64,000 nt of DNA, from NCBI GenBank assembly GCA_035542155.1, contig DATKLX010000230.1, positions 1 to 64,000 on the forward strand, in the 5' to 3' direction. Made by a program: the position numbers and the translations under genes. This document shows, piece by piece, positions 27,293 through 36,420 of this stretch. The DNA comes from DATKLX01 sp035542155. GTDB lineage: Bacteria; Chloroflexota; Anaerolineae; Anaerolineales; Anaerolineaceae. Below the pieces are notes generated by a model that worked only from the letters and a program-made list of their open reading frames with translations, did not search any database and was not told the origin of the DNA. Positions within the stretch are counted from its first letter, which is position 1, and the number at the start of each line of letters is the position of its first letter.

Positions 27293-27517
27293 TCATCCCT
27301 GGAACGGATCGTAATTCGGGTTCGTCCCCGCCCAGATGCAGGCCACTTTCGACGACTTGTTGCACTCCGCCCCCAACGAGCAGCGGTGCGCCAGAATGCG
27401 CGGCGCCTGGTCGGGCAAAAATTCCACCGGGTAGACCACTTCGGCCTCCAAACTGACCTCCGCATCGGCGCGCTCGCAGTAACAAATCTTCAAGGTTTGC
27501 CAGGTCTTTTTTGCCAT
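27293..27517 (-). CDS. Small Cys-rich conserved protein, unknown function
   Basis: 74 aa. Six cysteines, three of them in well-spaced contexts (CYCERADAEV near residue 10, HRCSLGAEC near 45, VACIWAGTNPNYDPF near the C-terminus), suggest a zinc ribbon or similar metal-binding fold. The C-terminal WAGTNPNYDPF looks like a fixed signature. The start at 27517 has a strong GGGAGG five bases upstream, and a terminator follows the gene, so it is very likely expressed. I do not recognise a named family. Confidence 0.75.
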   Translation of the reverse strand: MAKKTWQTLKICYCERADAEVSLEAEVVYPVEFLPDQAPRILAHRCSLGAECNKSSKVACIWAGTNPNYDPFQG

Positions 27518-27683
27518 TCCAGCCTCCCGCGATTTCTGATCGCTGTTCTCTACGGTTCTGGATCCACACCAGGCTGCCCACAATCTGGTGTATAATTATC
27601 TGATTTGTTGTAAATATAACCTTCCCAGGTCCATTTTTCCAGTGTCAGGCGTCATCTTCCCACCTGACAAATGACGGGTCTTG

Positions 27684-29033
27684 TCAATTCCTCTCCAGCC
27701 GGTAGATTCCGCCGCTGTAATCCACCAGGTAAACCTCCCCGGCCTCATCCTCCCCAAACGAGGTGATCGAGAAGTCGCTGTCGTAGAGCATCTGGTTCGA
27801 CCACTGGTCCCCTTTGCGCAGCAATCCCCAGATCTTCCCCGAGCAGTAATCACCGTAGAGATATACTCCCTGCCATTCGGGCAGCGCCGCTCCGCGGTAG
27901 ACAAACCCGCCCGTGACCGAGCAGCCGCCATCGGCGTGGCTGTACTCTGCCACCGGGTCGACCAGGTTGGCGCTCGCGGGAGGCGCTCCTTTAAACCGGT
28001 GCTTTCCTTCGCGGAAGGCCCAGCCGAAATTCGTCCCCGCCCCGCTCCCCGCCGGGAGAAAATCGACCTCCTCCCACAGGTCCTGGCCCACGTCGGCGAT
28101 GTACAGATCCCCCGTCTTGCGGTCAAAGGAGAACCGCCACGGGTTGCGCAGCCCGTACGCCCAGACCTCCGCCTTCCCCCCGCCCGAAACAAACGGGTTG
28201 CCCGGCGGGATCGCGTACGGGTCTCCTTTCGAAACGTCGATGCGCAGGATCTTCCCCAACCAGGTATTCGTGTTCTGCCCGTTCCCGTGTGGATCTCCCG
28301 CGCTGCCGCCATCCCCCAGCCCCAGGTACAGCATCCCGTCCGGGCCGAAGGTCACCTCGCCGCCATTGTGGTTAGGAAACGGCTGGGCCTGGCGCAGGAG
28401 GACTTTCTCGCTCCCTGGGTCCGCCCGGTTTGGGTCGCCGGTTACCTGGAAGCGCGAGATGGACGTATCTCCATTCTGGTCGGTATAGTTGACGTAAAAA
28501 TAGCCGTTGTGTGTATACTGCGGATCGAACGCCAGCCCCAGCAGGCCCTGCTCGCTTCCGCCGCTGCCCACCCGGTCGGTGTTATCCAGGAACGGGTCCG
28601 GAAGCAGTTGGCCGCCCTGGATGATCCGGATCCGCCCCGGCTTTTCGAGCACGAACAATCTCCCCGAGCCGTCTCTGGCGGTCGCCAACCCGATCGGACT
28701 GTCCAGTCCCCCGGCAACCTGCTTCCATCCGAACCCATTCGGGTCGGGCAGCGCCTTGGCGTCGGCGAGTGTGGACAATTGGGTGGGAACCGGCGCCTCC
28801 GTCGAGGCCGTGGAGGGCGCAGCCGTGGGTTCAGCGGTTGGAACCGCCCCCGTAGCGCCCGGCTGGAAAGGGGTCGGGTTGGTTCCCCCGCCGGTTTCCT
28901 GAGCGGTTTGCGGGATCCCCGGGGTGGGCAGGCTTGTTTCCGCCCTTGGTGTCGGACCGCCCGCACTCCCACTGCAGGCTGCCAGCAGCAGGCCGAGCAG
29001 GGCGGCGGCAGTCAGGATCCGCAGGCCAGGCAT
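27684..29033 (-). CDS. Lipoprotein PQQ-dependent sugar dehydrogenase-like protein
   Basis: 449 aa. A signal peptide with lipobox LLLAAC (Cys20) and a Pro/Thr/Ala-rich linker precede a six-bladed beta-propeller of the aldose sugar dehydrogenase/GSDH family: GGSEQGLLGLAFDP, NHNGGEVTFGPDGMLYLGLGDGG (quoted in part), GLRNPWRFSFD and GDLYIADVGQ. Such enzymes oxidise sugars outside the cell with PQQ. No PQQ biosynthesis gene is in the window. ATG 29033 begins the signal peptide; a GTG at 29075 would give a more basic n-region and is possible. Confidence 0.87.
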   Translation of the reverse strand: MPGLRILTAAALLGLLLAACSGSAGGPTPRAETSLPTPGIPQTAQETGGGTNPTPFQPGATGAVPTAEPTAAPSTASTEAPVPTQLSTLADAKALPDPNGFGWKQVAGGLDSPIGLATARDGSGRLFVLEKPGRIRIIQGGQLLPDPFLDNTDRVGSGGSEQGLLGLAFDPQYTHNGYFYVNYTDQNGDTSISRFQVTGDPNRADPGSEKVLLRQAQPFPNHNGGEVTFGPDGMLYLGLGDGGSAGDPHGNGQNTNTWLGKILRIDVSKGDPYAIPPGNPFVSGGGKAEVWAYGLRNPWRFSFDRKTGDLYIADVGQDLWEEVDFLPAGSGAGTNFGWAFREGKHRFKGAPPASANLVDPVAEYSHADGGCSVTGGFVYRGAALPEWQGVYLYGDYCSGKIWGLLRKGDQWSNQMLYDSDFSITSFGEDEAGEVYLVDYSGGIYRLERN

Positions 29034-29079
29034 GGATTTCGGAGAAGGTTTTGGCCGGGGTTCGGGGATTTTCACTCCC

Positions 29080-29478
29080 TCAGCGAACACGGTGTTCCTC
29101 GGGCGGCTCGCCATGTTGGCCAGGCCGCGGGCCAACTTCGCGGAATTCCGCGTCGACGGTGTTCTCGTCATCCGCGACGTTTTTCCAGCGGGGAGGCGCC
29201 GCCCGGCGCAGATCGTCCAGATGCTCCTGGACGACTGCCTGCGGGCATAGCTCCACGAATATCGATGTCCCCAGCCAAATCACCGCCGCGTCGTCGATGG
29301 GTCCCGGGATGAGATCCGGGAAGAACAGGTAAACCAGAGTCGCCAGCGGCAATAGCTTCAAAAACGGACTGACCCGGGAATCCCCCATTAACCGCAGGAT
29401 CAGCCTGACCCGCAGGGACAGATCGTTGAAAAAGCCCCCGCTCTCCGGCTTAATACTGCGCGGTGCATTTGAAGACAT
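29080..29478 (-). CDS. DUF1232/YkvA-like small membrane protein
   Basis: 132 aa with a hydrophobic centre (LKLLPLATLVYLFFPDLIPG, then DDAAVIWLG) matching the YkvA-type 'YxxxPxDLIP' pattern. The C-terminal 35 residues are charged and low in complexity. Function unknown; the family is found as small membrane proteins. It ends 46 bp before the sugar dehydrogenase and may be cotranscribed with it. Confidence 0.7.
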   Translation of the reverse strand: MSSNAPRSIKPESGGFFNDLSLRVRLILRLMGDSRVSPFLKLLPLATLVYLFFPDLIPGPIDDAAVIWLGTSIFVELCPQAVVQEHLDDLRRAAPPRWKNVADDENTVDAEFREVGPRPGQHGEPPEEHRVR

Positions 29479-29541
29479 AGCAAATTACCTCCATGACTTA
29501 CTCTAGGATTATAAACAAGACTGGAGGGAATTGCGAATCGA

Positions 29542-30531
29542 CTATCGCCAATACACTCTGCCCTCTTCCACCACCAGTTGCCGCCCACGGTGCTGCACCT
29601 TCCGCCGTGCGCTCCGCCAAGCCAGGAAGAGCTGCGATACCCCCAGTGCGCCGCCCAGCGCCTGCACAACCTTGAACCATACCCGCAGCGTCTGCGCCGG
29701 GGAGAGTCCAAATGCTTTGCAGAAATACCACAGCGCCTCGCCAGGCTGGCCGGCGTCGATCAGGCGCCGTCCGTGGAAGATATTCAGCCCGGCCAGGATC
29801 TCGCGCCGGTGCGCTCGAAACGTGCTGGCAAATGGCTCCTCGTTGGCCAGGTTGCCCACGAACTTGAACGCCTCCGGCCCGTAAAAAGCCGCCCTGGAGA
29901 TGGTCTTTGCGTCCTTATGCGTCCGCTCCACCGCCCAGAATTCGCCCACGTGGACGAGGGGATAATACCCCGCCAGGCGGATCCACAGGTCGTGATCCAG
30001 GGTCAGGTCGTAATCCTTTTCCATCGGCAGGTACCCCGCTTTTTGCAGGGCTTCGTGGCGCATGAAGACCGTCGGCTGGAGGAGAACGTGAAACCCCATC
30101 AAATCCTCCAGACGGTAGGGCGGATAACAGTGCCAGTCGAGCAGATACCCGTCCGCGTCCACCATCACCCCGTCGGCATAGACCATCCCCGCCTCAGGAT
30201 GCGCCTGAAGCGCCGCCGCTGCGTGGCTGACCACGTCCGGGCGGTAATACAGGTCGTCCGAGTTGATCCACGCCACGATCTCTCCCGTCGCCTTCTTGAA
30301 CCCCTTGTTGATCGCCTCCGCCTGCCCGTGGTCCGGCTCGGAGACGTAATAGCTCAGCCGCGAAGCGTATTTTTCGATCACCGCCTGGCTGCCATCCTTC
30401 GAGTTCCCGTCGATGACGATATATTCGATCCGCGGGTAGTCCTGCATCAGGACCGTCCGCAGGGTCTGCTCGACGAAGCGAGCCTGGTTATACGACGGGG
30501 TGATAATCGAGACAAGCGGGTTCTTTTCCAT
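29542..30531 (-). CDS. GT2 family glycosyltransferase
   Basis: 329 aa GT-A glycosyltransferase of the WcaA/WbbL type. N-terminal VSIITPSYNQARFVEQTL, nucleotide site VIDGNSKDGS, acceptor/metal region AWINSDDLYY, then LTLDHDLWIRLAGYY. It transfers a sugar from a nucleotide donor to a lipid-linked glycan on the cytoplasmic face. It is 76 bp after the GT39-like membrane protein and probably acts in the same surface glycan pathway. Confidence 0.9.
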   Translation of the reverse strand: MEKNPLVSIITPSYNQARFVEQTLRTVLMQDYPRIEYIVIDGNSKDGSQAVIEKYASRLSYYVSEPDHGQAEAINKGFKKATGEIVAWINSDDLYYRPDVVSHAAAALQAHPEAGMVYADGVMVDADGYLLDWHCYPPYRLEDLMGFHVLLQPTVFMRHEALQKAGYLPMEKDYDLTLDHDLWIRLAGYYPLVHVGEFWAVERTHKDAKTISRAAFYGPEAFKFVGNLANEEPFASTFRAHRREILAGLNIFHGRRLIDAGQPGEALWYFCKAFGLSPAQTLRVWFKVVQALGGALGVSQLFLAWRSARRKVQHRGRQLVVEEGRVYWR

Positions 30532-30607
30532 AAAAATATCGTTCCTTTTTTTCTCTGAGCTCTCCGTGATCTCTGTGGTGAAAGCTTTGAACCCAGGTCC
30601 TATATGC

Positions 30608-32608
30608 TCATCGGATCAACGGCATCAGCTCCCGCAACACGAACAGCTTCAGGTCCAGGCGGCTTTCAGCAAGCGCAAAACCGGGCAGCGTCTGTGGATC
30701 GAAATCGGGATCGTTCACAAAAACCGCGCAGGGATGGAACTCTTTCGTCCCCACCCCCAGTCGCGTACCCTCTTCCGCCAGTGGATGGAACGGATCCAGG
30801 TGGGCAATGCGCCGTTCTGTTCCCGACGGGGCAAGCAGCGCCCAGAGGGGGTACTCGTTTTCTCCCGAGGCAATCACCAGACCGAGCCGGTCGCAGCGGG
30901 TGACCCTGACCCAGCGCGCCAGCTCCGTGTAGCCAGTCTTCAGTTCGGGCGAGTTGATGAACAGCAAATCCTGGCGGGAGGAGTCGAGGACGCTAAAATA
31001 TCTGCCGTTGACCTTGACCAGAGGCCGCGCGGTGTTGGCAAGCAGAGGCGCCAGGCTGGTCAGCACCAGCGCCCCGATCAGAATAGCCCGTATCCCCCGA
31101 TAGGGTATCTTGCTTACGAAAACGCCAAAGAGCGGCGCAGCCGCCCCAAAAAAGGGCAGCAGCAGCCGCCCGCCCCAGGGCTGCCATTTATACAACCCGC
31201 TGAACAGGAGCAGCGTGACAAAAACCAGGCCGCTGTAGAGCAGGGCCTCGCCGCAGATCGATTCAAATGCACCTTTCCGGAAGCGCCACACCGCCCATAT
31301 CACCGCGCTGGCCAGCCAGAGGCCGAGGATCATCCACATGTGCAGCGGGTTGATCCCGTAATCCTCGCTGGTGATCGTAAAATGGACCGAAAAATCGCGC
31401 AGACTCGTGCGCGGGTCGTTCAAATCCTGGCCCATTTGCGTGTGAATCCAACCGATCGTGTCCAGAACCGGCCGGTTCAGCGCCTCGAATGGGGTGACCA
31501 TCTCCATCCCTGCGTTGCGGGTCAAATTCGATACCACCCCCGTCGGGGTCAGTTCCTGGTTGGCCAGGTATCCAACCGAGCCTGGATCTCCCAGCGGCGA
31601 GCCGTACGCGCTGATGTTGCGCGACCAGATTCCCGCGTTCAGCAGGCACACGATCAACCCGCTCCCCAGCGCGGCGGCCGCCGCCTGCTTCAGGCCCACC
31701 TTGCGGACCGAAGAGATGAACAGCCAGGTGAAAAAAGGAATGGCGTACGCGTAGAATGTTCCCTTGGCCAGCGCCCCCAGGCCGGCTGCCAGTCCGAACA
31801 CGATCCATTCATACCGCGTCAGCGGACGTTGGACCCCTACCAGGACCCAGTAGATACACGCCAGCGCCCACAGGGCGGTGGTCAGATCGTTTTGCGTGCT
31901 GGTCGCCTGGATGATCGCCATGGGAAGAGTCAGGCAAAAAAAAACGGCCAGCCAGCGCCCTTCCCTGCCTGCCCCCAACCGCTCTGCGATCAGGCTGACC
32001 GCCGCCAGGCAACTGAAGAAACTGGCCCACTGCACGAACGGCGCGAAACGATCGCTCCCCGCCAGGATCACCAGGTGCAGGATCGCGTATTCCACACCGG
32101 GAGGATTCCAGAGCTGGCGCAGCTCAACGGTCGGGTAATGGGCCACACTCTGGTTCTGGATCCAGTTCATCACCCGGCTCATGTGGTAGGTCAGCGAGTC
32201 GTTGGTGTTGGGCGGCGAGAGGAAGGCGATGACCGCCAGGAGAGCTGCGAACACGCCCACCAGGAAAACGCCTCCCCACTCCAGGCCCGCGCTGTCCTTC
32301 AGTCGCCGCTGCCATGCCGCGCGGACTTTCTGGACCGCGCTGGAAAAGAGCCCGCCGCGGATCCCCAGCCCGGCGAGGATCCCCAGCGCCAGGGCCCAGC
32401 ACCCCACGATTCCCCAGAAGGTGATGGCGTGCAGCCAGCCCAGGAGCTCCGTGCTCAATGCAAGATAAGCATACCCCAGGACCAGGCTTTCGAGGAAGGC
32501 CTCGCGCCCGCGCAGAACCCCTGGCTGGTCTGGATCTCTATAGCCAATCAGGAGGAGGAAAACACCCAGGAATGCGACGGCGGGGAGAATGACCAGCATC
32601 TCAATCAA
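30608..32608 (-). CDS. GT39/GT83-like multi-membrane glycosyltransferase
   Basis: 666 aa integral membrane protein with about 12-13 hydrophobic segments. The first external loop contains NTNDSLTYHMSRVMNW, at the place where PMT/ArnT-type enzymes keep their acidic catalytic residue. The C-terminal 120 residues are soluble. It probably uses a polyprenyl-phosphate sugar to glycosylate a lipid or protein outside the membrane. It overlaps the DUF115-like gene by 8 bp. Confidence 0.75.
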   Translation of the reverse strand: MIEMLVILPAVAFLGVFLLLIGYRDPDQPGVLRGREAFLESLVLGYAYLALSTELLGWLHAITFWGIVGCWALALGILAGLGIRGGLFSSAVQKVRAAWQRRLKDSAGLEWGGVFLVGVFAALLAVIAFLSPPNTNDSLTYHMSRVMNWIQNQSVAHYPTVELRQLWNPPGVEYAILHLVILAGSDRFAPFVQWASFFSCLAAVSLIAERLGAGREGRWLAVFFCLTLPMAIIQATSTQNDLTTALWALACIYWVLVGVQRPLTRYEWIVFGLAAGLGALAKGTFYAYAIPFFTWLFISSVRKVGLKQAAAAALGSGLIVCLLNAGIWSRNISAYGSPLGDPGSVGYLANQELTPTGVVSNLTRNAGMEMVTPFEALNRPVLDTIGWIHTQMGQDLNDPRTSLRDFSVHFTITSEDYGINPLHMWMILGLWLASAVIWAVWRFRKGAFESICGEALLYSGLVFVTLLLFSGLYKWQPWGGRLLLPFFGAAAPLFGVFVSKIPYRGIRAILIGALVLTSLAPLLANTARPLVKVNGRYFSVLDSSRQDLLFINSPELKTGYTELARWVRVTRCDRLGLVIASGENEYPLWALLAPSGTERRIAHLDPFHPLAEEGTRLGVGTKEFHPCAVFVNDPDFDPQTLPGFALAESRLDLKLFVLRELMPLIR

Positions 32609-33416
32609 AGAGGGTGCGGTAATCGACCTTGGGGAAAATAGTCAGCTTTCCATCCACAGTGGCGTCGAGGACTTCCCGGCCGGCCCGCGTATATGCTTCC
32701 TGCGCCAGGCGGTAGGCTCGCTCGGAGCCCTCCAGGTCCGGCAGTTGCCAGCGAAAACCCTTGCCAAAGTAATTGGGGGCAAAATGGTTCGGGTCGTCTC
32801 CCAGGGAGACGACCGTGGCGTTCGCCAGACCCTGGGTAGTGAAGTTGTGATCGACGCCAATCAGGATCGCCTGGCTGAACCCCATGCTAAAAGCGATCTG
32901 CAGCGCGGTGTAGGTGACCGTGAACCCCTCGAACAGCCGGCCGGTCAGGTTCCCGCTGAAATTTTCGGGGCCGGTGAAATCCGTGTCGAGAAACAGCGTG
33001 TTCGCGTCGCCGGCGAACCAGCGCCGCGCCCGCCAGGTCACGAACCTGGTCGACGGCGTGGCGCTCATTTCCGCAGCGCACTGCTCCAGCACCAGGTCGT
33101 TGGTCGAGACCAGGTAGGTCGTCGCGAACCCCAGCTTGGGGAACGCCAGGTAGATCCGGTTCAACCCGAAGGTGATCTCATTCTTCAGTGGGCTGAGGTC
33201 CATCTTGTTCAGGCTTGGCCCGTTGCCGATGATGAAGCACCGCCCGCCCTGGATCGAATCCTGGTACGCGGCCAGGCGTTCCTTATTCGCGGCCCACTGG
33301 CCTTGAGAGACCTGCGCCCACCGGTGCCGTCCCCGGTTATACCACCACCAGTACGAGTTAGAGATGATCGCCCAGATTGGTTTAGGTGTAATGCGCTTGA
33401 AGGTCTGCCGGTTCAT
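32601..33416 (-). CDS. DUF115/MptE-like protein, possible sialyltransferase relative
   Basis: 271 aa. The core CFIIGNGPSLNKMDLSPLK followed by GLNRIYL and later ALQIAFSMGFSQAILIGVDH matches the DUF115 (6-hydroxymethylpterin pyrophosphokinase MptE-like) fold. The same layout (GNGPSL near the N-terminus, SG/TA...GxD, late His) occurs in GT42 sialyltransferases. In a region with two NeuB genes, a transferase role is attractive but unproven. It overlaps the membrane glycosyltransferase gene downstream. Confidence 0.65.
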   Translation of the reverse strand: MNRQTFKRITPKPIWAIISNSYWWWYNRGRHRWAQVSQGQWAANKERLAAYQDSIQGGRCFIIGNGPSLNKMDLSPLKNEITFGLNRIYLAFPKLGFATTYLVSTNDLVLEQCAAEMSATPSTRFVTWRARRWFAGDANTLFLDTDFTGPENFSGNLTGRLFEGFTVTYTALQIAFSMGFSQAILIGVDHNFTTQGLANATVVSLGDDPNHFAPNYFGKGFRWQLPDLEGSERAYRLAQEAYTRAGREVLDATVDGKLTIFPKVDYRTLFD

Positions 33417-33432
33417 GAAGCGTTTTCCCTGC

Positions 33433-34200
33433 CTATTCCGTACTCAGGCGCGCCGTCGCGCCCCCATCGACGATCAACGCCTGTCCGGTCATGAACGATG
33501 ACTGTCTGTTGTCCGCCAGGAAGTAGATGCAGTGGGCGATCTCCTCCGGCTTGCCCACCCGACCGTTGACCGTCTTGCGCGCCAGGTTGTCCAGCCGGTC
33601 GGTGATCGATCCCCCCGCGTGCAGCCCGCGGCTCATCCCCGAGCGCAGCATCGGCGTGTCCACCGCACCAGGCAGCACCGCGTTGACCCGGATGTTGCTC
33701 GGCGCGAACTCGATCGCCAGGGCGCGAGTCAGCGCCAGCAGCCCGCCCTTGCTCGCCGCGTACGCAGCGATGTTGACCGAGGTCGCCACCGCGTGGACCG
33801 AAGAAACGTTGACGATCGCCCCGCCTCCTGCGGCATTGAGCAGCGGGAATGCCAGCCTGGAGCCGACGAAAACCGAGCGCAGGTTGGACGCCATCGTCAT
33901 ATCCCACTCTTCGATCGAAGTCTCCAGCACCGGCTTGGAGACCTGGATCGCGGCATTGTTCACCACCGCGTGCAGGCGGTTCGTAAAGGCCCGGGTCTGC
34001 TCGAAGATCAAGTCAATGTCGTCCGGGTTGGAGATATCCGCGCGGACGAATTTCCCCGTCGCGGGGAAATCCTCCCCAAATTCCGCGCGATCCACCCCAA
34101 TAACACGCCAGCCGGATTCGGTAAACAGGTGCACGGTCGCGCGGCCGATGCCGCCGGCCGCGCCGGTAATCAATAAATAACGGATAGTTTTATCGTCCAT
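33433..34200 (-). CDS. SDR-family oxidoreductase
   Basis: 255 aa classical short-chain dehydrogenase. NAD(P) site TGAAGGIG (13-20), NNAA, catalytic Ser in NVSSVHA, YAASKGG with Tyr/Lys, and the C-terminal GQALIVDGG. Substrate unknown. Its start overlaps the end of the 2-hydroxyacid dehydrogenase gene by 11 bp, so the two likely work on connected substrates, perhaps a sugar acid. Confidence 0.9.
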   Translation of the reverse strand: MDDKTIRYLLITGAAGGIGRATVHLFTESGWRVIGVDRAEFGEDFPATGKFVRADISNPDDIDLIFEQTRAFTNRLHAVVNNAAIQVSKPVLETSIEEWDMTMASNLRSVFVGSRLAFPLLNAAGGGAIVNVSSVHAVATSVNIAAYAASKGGLLALTRALAIEFAPSNIRVNAVLPGAVDTPMLRSGMSRGLHAGGSITDRLDNLARKTVNGRVGKPEEIAHCIYFLADNRQSSFMTGQALIVDGGATARLSTE

Positions 34201-35176
34201 AGTCCTTCTGTGCAGCGATCACTTCTGGATAGTCGTCGTGGGCGATCCCCAGCCCCTCCAGCAGGTTGCGGATGGTGTTCCAATGCACCCGTTCCCAGGC
34301 CGCCGGGCTGGAGTTCGAGTTGTGCGGCGCGAGCATCACCAGCTCCATCCCCAGCAGCGGGCTGTCCAACGGCAGCGGCTCGATTTCGAACACGTCCAGG
34401 GCGGCCCCCGCCAGCCGTTTCTCCCGCAGGGCAGGGATCAGCGCGCTTTCCTCGACGATCGGCCCCCGGGCCGTGTTGATCAGCACCGCGTGCGCCTGGA
34501 CGTGCTGCAGAGTTTCCGCGTTGATCAGGTGAAAGGAGCTCGGATTTAAATCGCAGTTGACGCTGATAAAATCTGCGCGGGAGATTAGCCCGGTCAGGCT
34601 CACCATTTCGACCCCAAACTCGGCGATGAAATCCGGGGCGATCTCGACGATGTCGTTGCCGAGGATGCGCATGCCGAACCCGCGCGCCCGGCGAATGACC
34701 GCCTTACCCACGTTCCCCACCCCAATCACCCCCAGGGTGCACTCCGAAAGGGAGCGTCCGGGGATTTTCTGCCACTCGCCTCGCTTCATCGCCGTGTCCA
34801 TCCACGGCTGCTGCCGCGCGAAGGCCAGCATGTAGCCCAGTACGCTGTCCGCGACCGGCAGGGTAAACGCATTGGGGGTGTTGCGCACCAGCACCCCCAG
34901 CCGGGCAGCCGCTGCAAGGTCGATCGAATCGATCCCCGTCCCCCATTTGGAGATCACCTTGAGCCGCGGCAGGCAGGCCTCCAGCGCGCGCTCCGTGAAA
35001 CGGTCGTCCCCGCAGATTGCCCCATCGAACCTCCCAGCGTACCCGAGGATCTCGGCTTCGGACAATCTTTCGCGAACTTCTGGTACAATCAGATCCAGCC
35101 CGTAGGCCGCGAAAACCGGGCGGAAACGCTCGACATATGGGATCAGATATGGGGCGGACAGTAGAACAGTGTGCAT
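34190..35176 (-). CDS. D-2-hydroxyacid dehydrogenase (SerA/GhrB-like)
   Basis: 328 aa NAD-dependent D-isomer-specific dehydrogenase. Rossmann motif GVIGVGNVGKAV (about 148-159), WGTGIDSID, catalytic Arg in INTARGP, Glu/Asp near LDVFEIEPLP and His in LAPHNSN. The substrate may be phosphoglycerate-like or a sugar-derived 2-ketoacid. First gene of a minus-strand run to the GT2 gene at 29542; an extended -10 promoter lies just upstream. Confidence 0.87.
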   Translation of the reverse strand: MHTVLLSAPYLIPYVERFRPVFAAYGLDLIVPEVRERLSEAEILGYAGRFDGAICGDDRFTERALEACLPRLKVISKWGTGIDSIDLAAAARLGVLVRNTPNAFTLPVADSVLGYMLAFARQQPWMDTAMKRGEWQKIPGRSLSECTLGVIGVGNVGKAVIRRARGFGMRILGNDIVEIAPDFIAEFGVEMVSLTGLISRADFISVNCDLNPSSFHLINAETLQHVQAHAVLINTARGPIVEESALIPALREKRLAGAALDVFEIEPLPLDSPLLGMELVMLAPHNSNSSPAAWERVHWNTIRNLLEGLGIAHDDYPEVIAAQKDYGR

Positions 35177-35221
35177 GAACGATTTTCCAATTTTTGCGGC
35201 GTCTGGTGAAGTTCGTTTGAG

Positions 35222-35230
35222 ATTATACCA
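35222..35230 (-). promoter_or_regulatory. Extended -10 promoter of the dehydrogenase run
   Basis: TGGTATAAT on the minus strand is an extended -10 (TGN-TATAAT). A weak -35 (TTATTA) is 17 bp upstream. Transcription would start about 40 bp before the ATG at 35176. The 174-bp divergent gap also has TATACT at 35283-35288 on the plus strand, without a clear -35. Confidence 0.55.
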
Positions 35231-35350
35231 TCAGGATGAACGGTTAATAACTGCCCCGGCGGCAAAAAAGGACCGCTCGGGTTATACTCGCTGGATGCAA
35301 TCATTGGCCACCGGTTGGTTAGAGATCACAGGAATTTACAGGTTCTATCA

Positions 35351-36382
35351 ATGAAAACCCTTCGCTCGCCCCGTTTTTGGATCGGAATTGCTATCAGTTT
35401 CCTCTGCCTCTGGCTCGCCTTCCGCAACCTGGACTGGAGCGAGATGCAAAACACGTTGTACAATGCCCGCCTCCTCTGGCTCGTCCCGGCCATCCTGATC
35501 CAGTTCCTCGCCGTCTGGACGCGCGCCCGGCGCTGGGCCGCGCTCCTGGATCGCAAGGGCCTGGTAACCAACGCCTTCTGGTCGCATAGCATCGGCTTTC
35601 TCTTCACCAACGTCCTGCCCTTCCGCCTGGGGGAGGCGGCCCGCGCAGTGGTCATGTCCGAACGCAGCAACATTCCCTTTTTTCAGGTCGCCGCCTCGAT
35701 CCTGGTCGAGCGTATCCTCGACGTCGCCATCGTGCTGATCGGCCTGGCGGGCGTGCTGCCCTTCATCCCGCAGATCCCCCCCCTGATATCCAGGGCAGGC
35801 CTGACCTTTGGGGCCATCGTGGTCGTCGCCCTGATCGTCCTGGCCATCGTCGTCCGCTTCCGCTCTTTCGGCGAGCGCGTCCTCAGCGCCTTCCTCAAGC
35901 GCCTGCCCTTCCTCCCCGCCAATGCGATCATGGGCCGCTGGCGCGAACTGGTCGATGGTCTCGCTCCCCTGCTGCGCTGGCGCAGCGCCGGAGCAGCGAT
36001 CTTCTGGACGATCGCCGCCTGGGCCTGCTCGCTTTCGATCTACTGGTTCGTCATGCGCGCTTTCCAGCCCGACGCGACCTGGATCGAGGCCATTTTTATT
36101 ATCGTCACCCTCGCCCTGGCGATCAGCATCCCTTCCAGCCCGGGGTTCATCGGCGTCTTCCAGTACGCCGGGCAGCAAGCTCTCGTTCTGCCCTTCGCCG
36201 GGAAATATTCCGACTCCACTGCCCTGGCGATCACCATGGTTGCCTGGCTGGTCTATTTCGTGATCACCACCTTGCTTGGCATGGTCGCGCTCTGGCAGAT
36301 GGGCGAATCCTTCAGCAAGATCGGGCGTTTAATCTCGTCCCGCGCCTCGAAACCCGGCGAAAACCTCGCCCAGGAAGAGTAA
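35351..36382 (+). CDS. Lysylphosphatidylglycerol synthase TM-like membrane protein (UPF0104)
   Basis: 343 aa with about eight membrane segments. It belongs to the LPG_synthase_TM / AglD family: FRLGEAARAVVMSE near residue 95, VERILDVAIV, and IPSSPGFIGVFQYAGQQ near 255. MprF-type flippase domains and glycolipid-related proteins belong here; no lysyl-transferase domain is attached. It may move or handle glycolipids. ATG 35351 begins the first membrane segment; Shine-Dalgarno weak. It is the only plus-strand gene in the 27-59 kb glycan region and converges on the cytidylyltransferase gene. Confidence 0.82.
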   Translation: MKTLRSPRFWIGIAISFLCLWLAFRNLDWSEMQNTLYNARLLWLVPAILIQFLAVWTRARRWAALLDRKGLVTNAFWSHSIGFLFTNVLPFRLGEAARAVVMSERSNIPFFQVAASILVERILDVAIVLIGLAGVLPFIPQIPPLISRAGLTFGAIVVVALIVLAIVVRFRSFGERVLSAFLKRLPFLPANAIMGRWRELVDGLAPLLRWRSAGAAIFWTIAAWACSLSIYWFVMRAFQPDATWIEAIFIIVTLALAISIPSSPGFIGVFQYAGQQALVLPFAGKYSDSTALAITMVAWLVYFVITTLLGMVALWQMGESFSKIGRLISSRASKPGENLAQEE

Positions 36383-36420
36383 TTCTCGTTCCCAGGCTCC
36401 CACGACCGCAGGAAATTCCA

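Noticed and set aside
30500..32641. 713-codon open frame on the plus strand opposite the GT39-like gene
   Set aside because: The minus-strand frame encodes a coherent multi-membrane protein overlapping its neighbour. The plus frame gives a Gln/Arg/Pro-rich product typical of antisense frames in GC-rich DNA.
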